This document shows positions 37,626-46,034 of a stretch of DNA of 64,000 nucleotides, one piece after another. The position numbers were made by a program, and so were the translations under genes. Each line of letters starts with the position of its first letter. Position 1 is the stretch's first letter. The notes beneath the pieces are model-generated. The model was not told the origin of the DNA. It was given only the letters and a program-made list of their open reading frames with translations, and ran no database searches. The DNA comes from an uncultured Alphaproteobacteria bacterium. GTDB lineage: Bacteria; Pseudomonadota; Alphaproteobacteria; RF32; CAG-239. The stretch is taken from contig CALXVY010000001.1 of NCBI GenBank assembly GCA_944392255.1, positions 1 to 64,000 on the forward strand. Reading direction: 5' to 3'.

Positions 37626-38480
37626 ATGAGTGATATTGCACAAAAAATAGACGAGCTTCCAAGTTTAAGAGAAACCGTAGAAATTCATGGTCTCATGGCC
37701 AAAAAAGCTTTAGGTCAGAATTTTTTACTGGATAGAAACATTACCGATAAAATAATCAACACTTCTCTGATAAAGCAAAACAAGCCAGATTTTAGCGGAG
37801 AATATGTTTTTGAAGTTGGCCCCGGGCCGGGAGGGCTAACGCGTTCAGTATTGCGCCACAACCCCAAAAAACTAACCGTAATAGAGATGGACGAGCGTTG
37901 CATAGAAATTATGCAAGAAATCAGAGAAAAAGTTGGAGAAGATAAGCTTGAAATCATCAATGGCGATGCCTTAAAGCAAGATTTTTCTCATTTTGAGGGT
38001 TGTCCTAAAAACATCGTCAGCAACCTACCTTATAACATCTCTGTACCTTTGCTGATTGGCTGGCTAAAACGAATTGAAAACTTTGATAGTTTAACATTGA
38101 TGTTTCAAAAAGAAGTGGCAGATAGAATTTGCGCCCCAACAAAATGCAAAGATTATGGTCGAATTTCCATTCTTTCTCAGCTTTTATGCAAAATCGAACG
38201 CTTATTTGATATCAACCCGAACTGCTTTGTTCCTGCCCCCAAAATCTGGTCAACCGTAGTTTTGTTCCGTCCCCTTCATGCCAATATCAGTAATGAACTT
38301 TTAGAAAAGGTGGAAAAATTAACCACACAAGCCTTCAGCCAACGTCGTAAGATGATTCGCCAAAGCTTAAAATCGGTAAAAGGTTTAGAAGAAAAATGCT
38401 CAGCAATTGGCTTAAACTTAACCATGCGGGCAGAAGAAATCACCCCTGAACAATATTTAGAATTAGCTAAATTACTTTAA
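37626..38480 (+). CDS. rsmA: 16S rRNA dimethyladenosine transferase RsmA (KsgA)
   Basis: A 284-residue methyltransferase that dimethylates two adjacent adenosines near the 3' end of 16S rRNA, a late 30S assembly checkpoint. Motifs: KALGQNFLLD, the SAM loop EVGPGPGGLT, and NLPYNIS. The start is one base after the surA stop, so translation is coupled. pdxA, which often lies between surA and rsmA, is missing. It overlaps the convergent xerD by 9 bases. Confidence 0.96.
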   Translation: MSDIAQKIDELPSLRETVEIHGLMAKKALGQNFLLDRNITDKIINTSLIKQNKPDFSGEYVFEVGPGPGGLTRSVLRHNPKKLTVIEMDERCIEIMQEIREKVGEDKLEIINGDALKQDFSHFEGCPKNIVSNLPYNISVPLLIGWLKRIENFDSLTLMFQKEVADRICAPTKCKDYGRISILSQLLCKIERLFDINPNCFVPAPKIWSTVVLFRPLHANISNELLEKVEKLTTQAFSQRRKMIRQSLKSVKGLEEKCSAIGLNLTMRAEEITPEQYLELAKLL

Positions 38481-39377
38481 ACGGCTTAGTGGATGTAAAC
38501 GCTTAACCATATCAATTAACTTTTCTGAAGTAATATGAGTATAAATCTCGGTTGTAGATATATCTTCATGACCGAGCATTTTTTGCACACTGCGCAAATC
38601 GGCATCATGATTAAGCAAGCGCGTAGCAAAAGTATGACGTAAAACGTGCGGAGAAAGTTTTTGAGGAGAGATACCAGCTTCTGCGGCAAGCTCTTTTAAG
38701 GCCATAAAAAAAGCCTCTCTGGTCATATGTCCCGAAGATGATGTAAGAGAAGGAAAAAGCCAAATAGATTTTCTGCCACCACGAATAAAATTATCACGAT
38801 AAGTAGAATAGTCCAACACCGCTTCAATGGCTTCATCAGAAATGGGAATAAGCCGTTCTTTGCTACCCTTACCTTTAACAAGAATTTCTTTTTTATCAAA
38901 ATTGATGCAATTTTCAGGTAATCCAACTAGCTCGGAAACACGCAAACCACAAGCCGACATTAAAATAAGCATTACGGCAAGACGTCTGGCATGGATTCCT
39001 TCTTTGGAAAGAGCTGTATTAATTAAAGATTTAAGCTCATTTTCACTCAAAAATTTAGGAAGCGATTTTTCTTGCTTAGGAGCCAAGAGATAGGCCGTTG
39101 GATTCTCTTTAATTTCCTTTTCCGAAAAAAGAAATTTGAAAAATTCTTTTAAAGCCGAGATTTTGCGAGCAATACTTTTGGGAGCATAATTCATTCTGCT
39201 GAGAGTTTGCACATACTGATACACATCATTATCCGTAACCTTTGCCATATCAGAAACAGCAACAATCGTCAAAAACTGTTCTAAATCACGCTGATAATTT
39301 TCTACCGTATTTTGAGAGGCACCACGTTCAGCCACCATCATAGATAAAAAACTTTCCAGCAAAGCTCCCGCAGACAT
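38472..39377 (-). CDS. xerD: Tyrosine recombinase XerD
   Basis: A 301-residue site-specific recombinase that resolves chromosome dimers at dif together with XerC and FtsK. The N-terminal SAM-like domain occupies about 1-100. The catalytic set is complete: R146 (CGLRVSEL), the beta-hairpin Lys near 170, H244-x2-R247 (HVLRHTF), H270 (LGHEDIS) and nucleophile Y279. Divergence from aroK is a conserved alphaproteobacterial arrangement and favours XerD over XerC or a phage integrase. It begins two bases after a tiny membrane ORF. Confidence 0.9.
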   Translation of the reverse strand: MSAGALLESFLSMMVAERGASQNTVENYQRDLEQFLTIVAVSDMAKVTDNDVYQYVQTLSRMNYAPKSIARKISALKEFFKFLFSEKEIKENPTAYLLAPKQEKSLPKFLSENELKSLINTALSKEGIHARRLAVMLILMSACGLRVSELVGLPENCINFDKKEILVKGKGSKERLIPISDEAIEAVLDYSTYRDNFIRGGRKSIWLFPSLTSSSGHMTREAFFMALKELAAEAGISPQKLSPHVLRHTFATRLLNHDADLRSVQKMLGHEDISTTEIYTHITSEKLIDMVKRLHPLSRLK

Positions 39378-39379
39378 GA

Positions 39380-39526
39380 TTATTTATTGTTCAAAAAAGA
39401 ATTTTCAAGAGGTTGTTCAACATGTTCAATCTTAACCGGAATTTCCGTAGAAATAACAAAAAGAACAGCCAAAACAACAATTAATCCCAAAATATAAAAG
39501 ATAGCCTTTGATTTTTTTTGACGCAT
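39380..39526 (-). CDS. Tiny single-pass membrane protein upstream of xerD
   Basis: A 48-residue ORF starting at the ATG at 39526. It has a basic N-terminus (RQKKSK), one strong transmembrane helix (AIFYILGLIVVLAVLFVI) and a polar tail. An AAGG lies upstream, and the stop is two bases before the xerD ATG, which has no ribosome site of its own. The pair is probably translationally coupled. The topology, coupling and otherwise unexplained 150-base gap support a real gene. No known function. Confidence 0.65.
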   Translation of the reverse strand: MRQKKSKAIFYILGLIVVLAVLFVISTEIPVKIEHVEQPLENSFLNNK

Positions 39527-39607
39527 GATATATAAACCTTAATTAAATTAAAACTGTTTATATAACAGTTAGCACAAAATCTATGAAAGAAAAATGAAAA
39601 AATAACA

Positions 39608-40153
39608 ATGATAAAAAAAATAAATAAAATAATTTTACTCGTCGGATTAATGGGAAGTGGAAAAACCAGCGTAGGCAAGAGGTTAGCCAAGAAATTAAAT
39701 CTCCCCTTTATAGATGGTGATACAGAAGTGGAAAAAGCAGCCGGTCTGTCTTTGATGGACTTATTAAAATGCTTTGGTGAAACCGAATTTCGAGCCGGAG
39801 AGATGCGCGTAATGAAACGCTTATTGCAGGGAGCACCATGTGTTTTAGCCTCAGGTGGTGGTTCTTTTGTTGCCGAACAAACAAGAGCTTTAGCCAAAGA
39901 ACATGCCTTAACCATCTGGCTCAAAGCAGATATAGATGTTTTGTATCACCGCACAGCAGGAAGAAAACACCGTCCGTTTTTAATCGGTAGTGATGACCAG
40001 CTAAAAAGCAAACTGGAAAAATATATCGGCGATGAATATCCCTACTATTCTGAAGCAAATATTGTAGTTGAAACCAAAGAAGAACCGGTAGACATCACCG
40101 TCAACCGTGTAATTGACGCCATTAATCAATATCTGGAAGAAAACAAGGAATAA
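39608..40153 (+). CDS. aroK: Shikimate kinase
   Basis: A 181-residue P-loop kinase that phosphorylates shikimate in the aromatic amino acid pathway. Visible are Walker A GLMGSGKTS, the shikimate-binding Asp in FIDGDTEVE, the FRAGE arginine motif, the GGGSF loop and the lid arginine in GRKHRPFL. The usual downstream aroB is absent. Copy 2 of the palindromic element follows instead. Divergent from xerD. Confidence 0.95.
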   Translation: MIKKINKIILLVGLMGSGKTSVGKRLAKKLNLPFIDGDTEVEKAAGLSLMDLLKCFGETEFRAGEMRVMKRLLQGAPCVLASGGGSFVAEQTRALAKEHALTIWLKADIDVLYHRTAGRKHRPFLIGSDDQLKSKLEKYIGDEYPYYSEANIVVETKEEPVDITVNRVIDAINQYLEENKE

Positions 40154-40179
40154 ACGGATATTCGCCTCTAAATTACTTA

Positions 40180-40345
40180 GTTACCTATTATACAAATTTT
40201 TTAGAAAAGTTTGGAGAACGAGGAATATAATAAGAAACCAGAAAAAAATTTGAGGGAGTGTACAAAGAGGTACATGACCGAAAATTTTATTCGCAGTTTC
40301 TGTATTAGATTCCCGTTATACAAACTTTTCCCTAGCGGGCGGATA
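40180..40345. repeat. Structured palindromic element, copy 2
   Basis: A long palindrome lies between aroK and the stop codon of the ADP-dependent kinase gene. Left arm about 40204-40241 and right arm about 40296-40329 pair over roughly 30 positions with a few mismatches. Nested inside is the 20-base core at 40257-40276, identical to that of copy 1. Both copies also share TTATACAAA beside the outer stem and lie within about 15 bases of a minus-strand stop codon. Stem sequences differ between copies but remain paired, which points to selection for structure or to mobility as a hairpin. Confidence 0.75.
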
Positions 40346-41732
40346 TTAAGGACATCGACGATATCGTATCCCCCATACCCACGAGTGTTACCGGTTTTTC
40401 AATCAAAATGGTCGGTAGCGCAATCACATCAAATCCGTCAAAGGTTGAAATACCTGTTTCAAGCAAAGAAGCATCTCCGATATAAGCCGCCAAATCTTGA
40501 AGCTCTTTAAGGCCGACATCAGAAACTTCACGACCTTGCGCCCAAAGCAAGTTTTCTTTTTGGTTCACACTACCCGTACCGGCTTTTCCGGCGGCAATTG
40601 TAGCCGCAGTCATCATACCACGTAGATTTGCTTCCGGAGAAACAAAAGTATTTTTATCTTGCAAAGTGATATAAAGACCAAACATATGGAGCTGGATTCT
40701 CGGGGCTTTGAGAGCCTTTTTAATAGCCACCAGCGCTTTGAACATATTTTGGCTATGCGTATCTTTCTCGCAAGCTTCTGCTAATTTTTCCTGTCCGATA
40801 ATTTCCAAAATATCAATAGCTTCACGTTCGTTAATACCAATTGAATCAACTTTCGGAGCAATTTTTTCAATAATGGCTTTGCGTACGGCTAAATCTTGGG
40901 TGGAGGCAATTTCCAAATGCACAATGGTACCATTATCTTTCCAAGCTTTGAGCATTGGTAAAACACTATGTGTAAGCGCCACACCGTCATTATTTTCGGT
41001 CAAAGCATGGAAACCGGATAAAATCATATAGTTAAGTTTGTTTTTCTCAGCTGCTTTTACAAAATTTTCATCCATTACCAAATGCAGATTCAATGGGTCA
41101 TATGTGGCAATAAAACGGTTTGCTTTCGGGCAAACAAAAGTTTCGCCATCTAGCTCTACTTTATCCCCTTTATCAAACTCAATAATCCAGTGAATAAGCG
41201 GAATATCGGTTTTACGGTCAATTTGATAAGCAGGCTTTTCATTACCTTTTTCATCAAAAGAAAGCAAGTTATCAAGAGCCAAAAATTGTTGAGCCTGTAA
41301 TTCCGGCAAAGAATTGGCATGAGCATAAACTTTTTTCACACCGGCAACAGCTAAAATATTAGCCACGATTCCGCCTTGTCCGCCCATTTGCAAACGATCA
41401 TAACCTAAATTTTTGACCATCCAGTCATAAACGAGCTTATCTTCGGTCAACCACTCTTCGGCAATGCCTTTAGTAAAGCATTTAAAAATGCCTTTAATCA
41501 CATCTTGCGGAGAAGAAAGTTTGGTTTCTTTAATATCTTGAAGTTGTTTTAATGACAGATTTTGCTTTTTTGCCAGTTCAACTATTTTTTTACCACTGAT
41601 TTTTAACACCGCATCCACATTGGTATTAAAAGCCGTAGCCGCAGCTTTAACATCTTGAACGGCATTCAAAGTTTGAGGAACTACCTTATATTTTTCAAGC
41701 CAAGAAGCTTTAGCTTTAGCAAAATCTGTCAT
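40332..41732 (-). CDS. ADP-dependent glucokinase/phosphofructokinase family protein
   Basis: A 466-residue member of the ADP-dependent sugar kinase family (ribokinase fold), known mainly from archaea and animals. Key motifs are GGQGGIVAN (117-125) and the C-terminal GMGDTISS with catalytic D455. It would phosphorylate glucose or fructose-6-phosphate using ADP as donor. The length matches the archaeal enzymes. The sugar cannot be decided by eye. It follows hemY by 14 bases on the same strand and could share its transcript. Family confidence is high; activity in this organism is inference. Confidence 0.85.
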   Translation of the reverse strand: MTDFAKAKASWLEKYKVVPQTLNAVQDVKAAATAFNTNVDAVLKISGKKIVELAKKQNLSLKQLQDIKETKLSSPQDVIKGIFKCFTKGIAEEWLTEDKLVYDWMVKNLGYDRLQMGGQGGIVANILAVAGVKKVYAHANSLPELQAQQFLALDNLLSFDEKGNEKPAYQIDRKTDIPLIHWIIEFDKGDKVELDGETFVCPKANRFIATYDPLNLHLVMDENFVKAAEKNKLNYMILSGFHALTENNDGVALTHSVLPMLKAWKDNGTIVHLEIASTQDLAVRKAIIEKIAPKVDSIGINEREAIDILEIIGQEKLAEACEKDTHSQNMFKALVAIKKALKAPRIQLHMFGLYITLQDKNTFVSPEANLRGMMTAATIAAGKAGTGSVNQKENLLWAQGREVSDVGLKELQDLAAYIGDASLLETGISTFDGFDVIALPTILIEKPVTLVGMGDTISSMSLISAR

Positions 41733-41746
41733 ATCAACAACCTCCG

Positions 41747-43207
41747 TTAATCATCATCTTCTTCTTTATCAAGAGTTGGGATTTGTTCCGCAATATCCTG
41801 AGGAACTTCTGCAAATTTGGCATTATCATTTTTTTCAACGTACAAATGCCATTTTTTAGTACCAAAAGAACCACATTTGTCACAAACAGCTTCCCATTTA
41901 TCAGAAACATGTCCGCAATCTTCACAAACCCAACCGGAATCTTCATCACAAGATTTCATACGTTGTTTCCATTCAGCCGCAGCTTTTTTATCTTTGTTTG
42001 CTTTTTCTTCATATGTGGCTAAGAGAGAGCAAATTTTCTTTGTACAAGGATTATTGATGATAAACATATCTATTTCGGTTTTAGCCTTATTCCACAATCC
42101 GGCTTTTACGGCGAGTTCTGCAATCAAACGATTATTCAAAGACGGACGCAAGCTATTCATATTCGCCCAAGCTTCAATGCGTTTGATTTGGTCTAAGATA
42201 TCATCTTCAGGCCAGAGGTTCATATATTCATAAGCCAACGCATCAACCGGATTTCTCTTCCAAGCCTGAGTTAAAATATTGGCAGCTTTTCTAACCTGAT
42301 TATCATGTTCTTTATAGTAACGAGCCAAAGATATTGCAGCCGCAACCAAAGTCTCATCAGCTTCAAAAGATTGAGAAGCAAACTTAAAGAAGTTAACTTC
42401 ATCTTTTTTAGCTTTAAACTCAAAAGCTCTTTCCAAAAGCACGATAGATTTAAATCTATCATAATTAACTTTATTAATAATTTTCTTTTTCAAGCCGGCA
42501 TCAAGCACTTGCATAGCGCCTTCCCAATCTTTGGCTTTGGCACGAAGTTCAAAGGCACTTTCAATAACCCAGTACAAATCTTGACGCAGTTCATATGCAC
42601 GGTTAACCGTAGCCAAAGCTTCTTTAAATTCTTTTTTCTGCATTTGAGCCTCAACGGCGGCTTTCAAACCGATAAGTTGAACATTTTCATTTTTCATCAT
42701 CTTACCGGAGAGTTTTTCCATCTTATCAAAGTCTTTTTCACCTTTATAAATTTTCATTTTCAAGACATCAATAATCGGGTCATTGCCAATAATTTTTTTG
42801 AGTTTAGAAAGATTAGAGCGGGCTTCTTTCATATCACCGGCCGTAATAGCTGTCATAGCTTGCAGCACGAGAAGCATGGAACTATCAAAATCATGACGAT
42901 TAATAATCATTTTTTCGCTTATTTTTCCGGCCAACACATCAATAGCAGCATTTTCATCAGTATTATCTCTGAATACAGAAGTTCTATATACTTCTTTGAG
43001 CTGAGCTTTTTGAACGCTGCGAATGATTCTTGTCAATAAATCTATAATAGCAAAAATAACCAAGAGGAAGAGCATGGCCTCGGGAATAGAAAATTCAAAA
43101 CTCACACCGCGCCAATTAACGGCAACCAAGCTATCTCGATCCATCATCCAAATAACAAAAGTAAAAATAAGTCCGAGAAAAATAAATATTGAAGTTTTTC
43201 TAGTCAT
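41747..43207 (-). CDS. hemY: HemY-family TPR membrane protein with C-terminal zinc ribbon
   Basis: A 486-residue inner-membrane protein of the alphaproteobacterial HemY family, named for its hem neighbourhood; it is not a proven haem enzyme. Two N-terminal helices (about 7-22 and 40-60) precede a long tetratricopeptide-like helical region (about 120-420). The end has a zinc ribbon, CEDC and CDKC separated by a WEAV-type linker, reminiscent of LapB. It overlaps the Mic60-like gene upstream by 8 bases, so the two are coupled. Confidence 0.82.
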   Translation of the reverse strand: MTRKTSIFIFLGLIFTFVIWMMDRDSLVAVNWRGVSFEFSIPEAMLFLLVIFAIIDLLTRIIRSVQKAQLKEVYRTSVFRDNTDENAAIDVLAGKISEKMIINRHDFDSSMLLVLQAMTAITAGDMKEARSNLSKLKKIIGNDPIIDVLKMKIYKGEKDFDKMEKLSGKMMKNENVQLIGLKAAVEAQMQKKEFKEALATVNRAYELRQDLYWVIESAFELRAKAKDWEGAMQVLDAGLKKKIINKVNYDRFKSIVLLERAFEFKAKKDEVNFFKFASQSFEADETLVAAAISLARYYKEHDNQVRKAANILTQAWKRNPVDALAYEYMNLWPEDDILDQIKRIEAWANMNSLRPSLNNRLIAELAVKAGLWNKAKTEIDMFIINNPCTKKICSLLATYEEKANKDKKAAAEWKQRMKSCDEDSGWVCEDCGHVSDKWEAVCDKCGSFGTKKWHLYVEKNDNAKFAEVPQDIAEQIPTLDKEEDDD

Positions 43208-44210
43208 GCTGCGTCTCCTTTTTTATAAAATTTACCTTCAAAGCCGCCAAATAATAAGTTGCAATCTGCGAAATAGCTTCATCGAAAGCAATTTTTGCCT
43301 GAGCTTTTTCCAACCAAGCTTTCAATAAAGGTTCTTTTTGCAGATTCGCACTGGAAAGCTGTGATAACATTACAACAGCTTTTTTAATATTTCCTGAATT
43401 TACCAAAATTTTTACATTATCCAAATCCTGCAGATTTTGGTTAAGGGGTGTTTTTTCACCATTTTTCTGAATCTTAATATATTCACTGATTTTGCTATTA
43501 AGACGGTCTTTCCATGTTTTTTCGGATTCTTGACGAGCTTGCTTCAACAAAGTGCTATAAACATCATCAAAAGACTTTATAAGATAAGCATCATTTACAA
43601 TACCATCAACGGCCGCTTTTTGAATAACATCAAGCGCCGGTTTAATTTGAGTATTATCTGTTGCAAGTTGATTTAAAACCTCAGCCTCATAAATAAAACT
43701 TCCGCCTCTTTCAGCCGCATCTTTCACCATCATGGTTGCGGTTAAAATAACTGCACCTTGATCGGTAATTTTGCTCAAAACGTCTAATTGTTGCTCAACT
43801 TTATCCAGACGAGTAAGCAATCCTAAAACGATAGAAACATCTGCTTTGGAATCAATCACATTTTGGTTAAATTTTTCAAGAGTTTCAAAACGCTTTTCCA
43901 AAGCGGCTGTATCTTGCTTTTGCGCTTGCAAACTTTGCATCAAAGCAATTTGGGTTCTTAAATCATTAACTTCTTGTCGAAGCAAAGCCACTTGGTCAAT
44001 TTGCGGCATTTCAGATTCGCTGTTAGAACTTTCAAAAAAAGATTTTACTTTTGCAGATACATCATTGCTTAGATTCGGATTTTTCCAAAAAGCATATCCT
44101 CCGCCCAAAACAAGAGCTATCAAAAAAACTCTAAAGGTCAATTTTCCGAAAGTATGCGCTTTTATGGGCAAATTTTCGGATGATTCTTTTTTATCTTTTG
44201 TATCAGCCAT
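43200..44210 (-). CDS. Mitofilin/Mic60-like inner-membrane protein
   Basis: A 336-residue protein with an N-terminal cytoplasmic segment, one transmembrane helix (about 26-44, FLIALVLGGGYAFW) and a coiled coil (about 70-150). The C-terminal helical domain matches the alphaproteobacterial mitofilin group. Bacterial Mic60 is known to bend membranes and is thought to be ancestral to the mitochondrial cristae protein. Its position before hemY and divergent from tsaD matches the conserved order, although hemC and hemD, usually between, are missing. Confidence 0.8.
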   Translation of the reverse strand: MADTKDKKESSENLPIKAHTFGKLTFRVFLIALVLGGGYAFWKNPNLSNDVSAKVKSFFESSNSESEMPQIDQVALLRQEVNDLRTQIALMQSLQAQKQDTAALEKRFETLEKFNQNVIDSKADVSIVLGLLTRLDKVEQQLDVLSKITDQGAVILTATMMVKDAAERGGSFIYEAEVLNQLATDNTQIKPALDVIQKAAVDGIVNDAYLIKSFDDVYSTLLKQARQESEKTWKDRLNSKISEYIKIQKNGEKTPLNQNLQDLDNVKILVNSGNIKKAVVMLSQLSSANLQKEPLLKAWLEKAQAKIAFDEAISQIATYYLAALKVNFIKKETQHD

Positions 44211-44295
44211 TTTTCCAAATTCCTTATTTGCTATTTTTATTTTCTTAGTGTATATAAATAAAAAAAACTTTCAATAAAATAACGGAAAAAAAGCA

Positions 44296-45375
44296 ATGTT
44301 GGTATTAGGAATAGAAAGCAGCTGTGATGAAACCGCCGCTGCAATAGTTAACGAAAAGAAAGAAATTTTAGGCCAATGCTTGTGGACACAAATAGAAGAC
44401 CACAAAATATATGGCGGTGTTGTACCGGAAATTGCCGCTCGCGAACATTTGGAACATATTGACGAAATAATAGAACACACCCTCAAGCAGGCAAATTTAA
44501 AACCCGAAGATATTGACGCTTTTGCGGCCTCATCTGGTCCGGGATTAATCGGCGGTGTTGTCATTGGGGTTATGGCCACCAAAGCCTTGGCTTTGGCCTT
44601 AAACAAACCCTTTATTGCCGTCAACCACTTAGAAGGACATGCTTTAGCTCCACGCTTGACCGGAGATGTTAAATATCCCTACTTGTTATTACTTGTTTCC
44701 GGAGGGCATTGCCAAATTTTAATTGTTAAAGGTGTTGGAAATTTTGAAAGATTAGGAACAACGATTGATGATGCCGCAGGAGAAGCTTTTGACAAGGTTT
44801 CCAAAATGCTCAATTTAGGCTACCCCGGAGGTCCGATTATTGAAAAAATGGCAGAAACCGGAGATGAAACACGCTTTGTTCTGCCTCGTCCGTTAGCCAA
44901 CTCCGGCGATTGCAACTTATCTTTTTCCGGCTTAAAAACAGCAGTTAGAAAAATCATTGAATCTTATGCGGCAGACGGAAATATAGAACATATTAATTTA
45001 GATAAGAAAGACACCGCAGACATTTGCGCCAGCTTTCAATTAGCTGTAGCAGATTGCTTAATTCACAAATTGGAAAAAGCCATTAAAATTTTCAAGAAAG
45101 AATGTCCTGAAGGCAAAGACATTGTTGTTTCGGGCGGTGTTGCAGCTAATTCTTATCTGCGTAAAAAAATGGCCGCTCTGGCAGAAAAAGAAGGTTTGAT
45201 ATTCTCAGCTCCACCAATTCGTTTCTGCACAGATAACGGAGTTATGATTGCTTGGGCAGGCTTAGAGCGTTTTCAAAATGGTTATACCAATGAACTGGAT
45301 TTCAAACCACGTCCCCGTTGGCCTTTAGATGAAAATGCACCCAAAGCAGCAGGTGCCGGAGGGGTTAAGGCATGA
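44296..45375 (+). CDS. tsaD: tRNA threonylcarbamoyladenosine transferase TsaD
   Basis: A 359-residue ASKHA-fold enzyme that transfers threonylcarbamoyl to A37 of ANN-decoding tRNAs, working with TsaB and TsaE. The start LGIESSCDETAAAIV is characteristic. The metal-binding H-x3-H is in NHLEGHALAPRL, and SGGHCQILIV and SGGVAANSYLRKKM are present. Its stop overlaps the nth start by 4 bases (ATGA), so the two are coupled. Confidence 0.96.
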   Translation: MLVLGIESSCDETAAAIVNEKKEILGQCLWTQIEDHKIYGGVVPEIAAREHLEHIDEIIEHTLKQANLKPEDIDAFAASSGPGLIGGVVIGVMATKALALALNKPFIAVNHLEGHALAPRLTGDVKYPYLLLLVSGGHCQILIVKGVGNFERLGTTIDDAAGEAFDKVSKMLNLGYPGGPIIEKMAETGDETRFVLPRPLANSGDCNLSFSGLKTAVRKIIESYAADGNIEHINLDKKDTADICASFQLAVADCLIHKLEKAIKIFKKECPEGKDIVVSGGVAANSYLRKKMAALAEKEGLIFSAPPIRFCTDNGVMIAWAGLERFQNGYTNELDFKPRPRWPLDENAPKAAGAGGVKA

Positions 45376-46007
45376 GAAATAAAAAAGAAATTTTGGAGAT
45401 TATGCACGTTTTCCAACAAAACGACCCCAATCCGCGCTGTGAATTAGATTATAAAAACGCTTTTACCTTATTAGTTGCTGTTGTTCTTTCAGCACAAAGC
45501 ACCGACAAAGGCGTTAATAAGGCCACCAAAGCTCTGTTTGAAGTTGCCGACACACCGCAAAAAATGGCAGGATTAGGTTTAGAAAAAATCAAAGAATATA
45601 TCAAGACCATTGGTTTATATAATAACAAAGCCAAAAATATATTAGCTTTAAGTCAGGAACTGGTTGAAAAATACCAAGGCGTTGTTCCCGAAAACCGTGA
45701 AGCTTTAGAAAAGCTCCCCGGAGTGGGCCGCAAAACCGCCAATGTAGTTTTAAATGTTTGGTTCAATCAACCAACTTTAGCTGTTGATACGCATGTTATG
45801 CGCATTTCGCAAAGATTGGGTTTCAGCGAAGGCAAAACACCTTTAGCCATAGAGCAAGATTTAATGAAAGTTTTGCCGACCGAATATGTTAAAAACGCCA
45901 ATCACTGGCTGGTTTTGTTTGGACGTTATATTTGCAAAGCACAAAAACCCGATTGCGAAAAATGTCCAATTGCATCATATTGTCACAGCAAAGACAAAAG
46001 AATATAA
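45372..46007 (+). CDS. nth: Endonuclease III
   Basis: A 211-residue DNA glycosylase/AP lyase that removes oxidised pyrimidines. The helix-hairpin-helix LPGVGRKTANVVL contains the catalytic Lys, the catalytic Asp is in AVDTHVMRIS, and the [4Fe-4S] loop has C-x6-C-x2-C-x5-C at the end (CKAQKPDCEKCPIASYC). Length is standard. Coupled to tsaD and followed by a strong terminator. Confidence 0.96.
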   Translation: MRNKKEILEIMHVFQQNDPNPRCELDYKNAFTLLVAVVLSAQSTDKGVNKATKALFEVADTPQKMAGLGLEKIKEYIKTIGLYNNKAKNILALSQELVEKYQGVVPENREALEKLPGVGRKTANVVLNVWFNQPTLAVDTHVMRISQRLGFSEGKTPLAIEQDLMKVLPTEYVKNANHWLVLFGRYICKAQKPDCEKCPIASYCHSKDKRI

Positions 46008-46033
46008 AAAAAGGCTGATTTTCAGCCTTTTTT
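46007..46033. terminator. Terminator of tsaD-nth
   Basis: A 12-bp stem (46007-46018 with 46022-46033) with a 3-base loop has A and T runs at the two edges. It starts at the nth stop codon and also faces the convergent lptG. Confidence 0.85.
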
Positions 46034-46034
46034 G

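Noticed and set aside
38472-39377. Phage or island integrase
   Set aside because: The tyrosine recombinase has XerD layout and the conserved divergence from aroK, with no mobile genes or attachment repeats beside it.
39940-40010. Loss of function in aroK
   Set aside because: All catalytic and lid motifs are intact; only the usual neighbour aroB is missing.
40211-40510. 99-codon plus-strand frame starting in the second palindromic element
   Set aside because: It reads across the stem-loops and then antisense through the ADP-dependent kinase gene.
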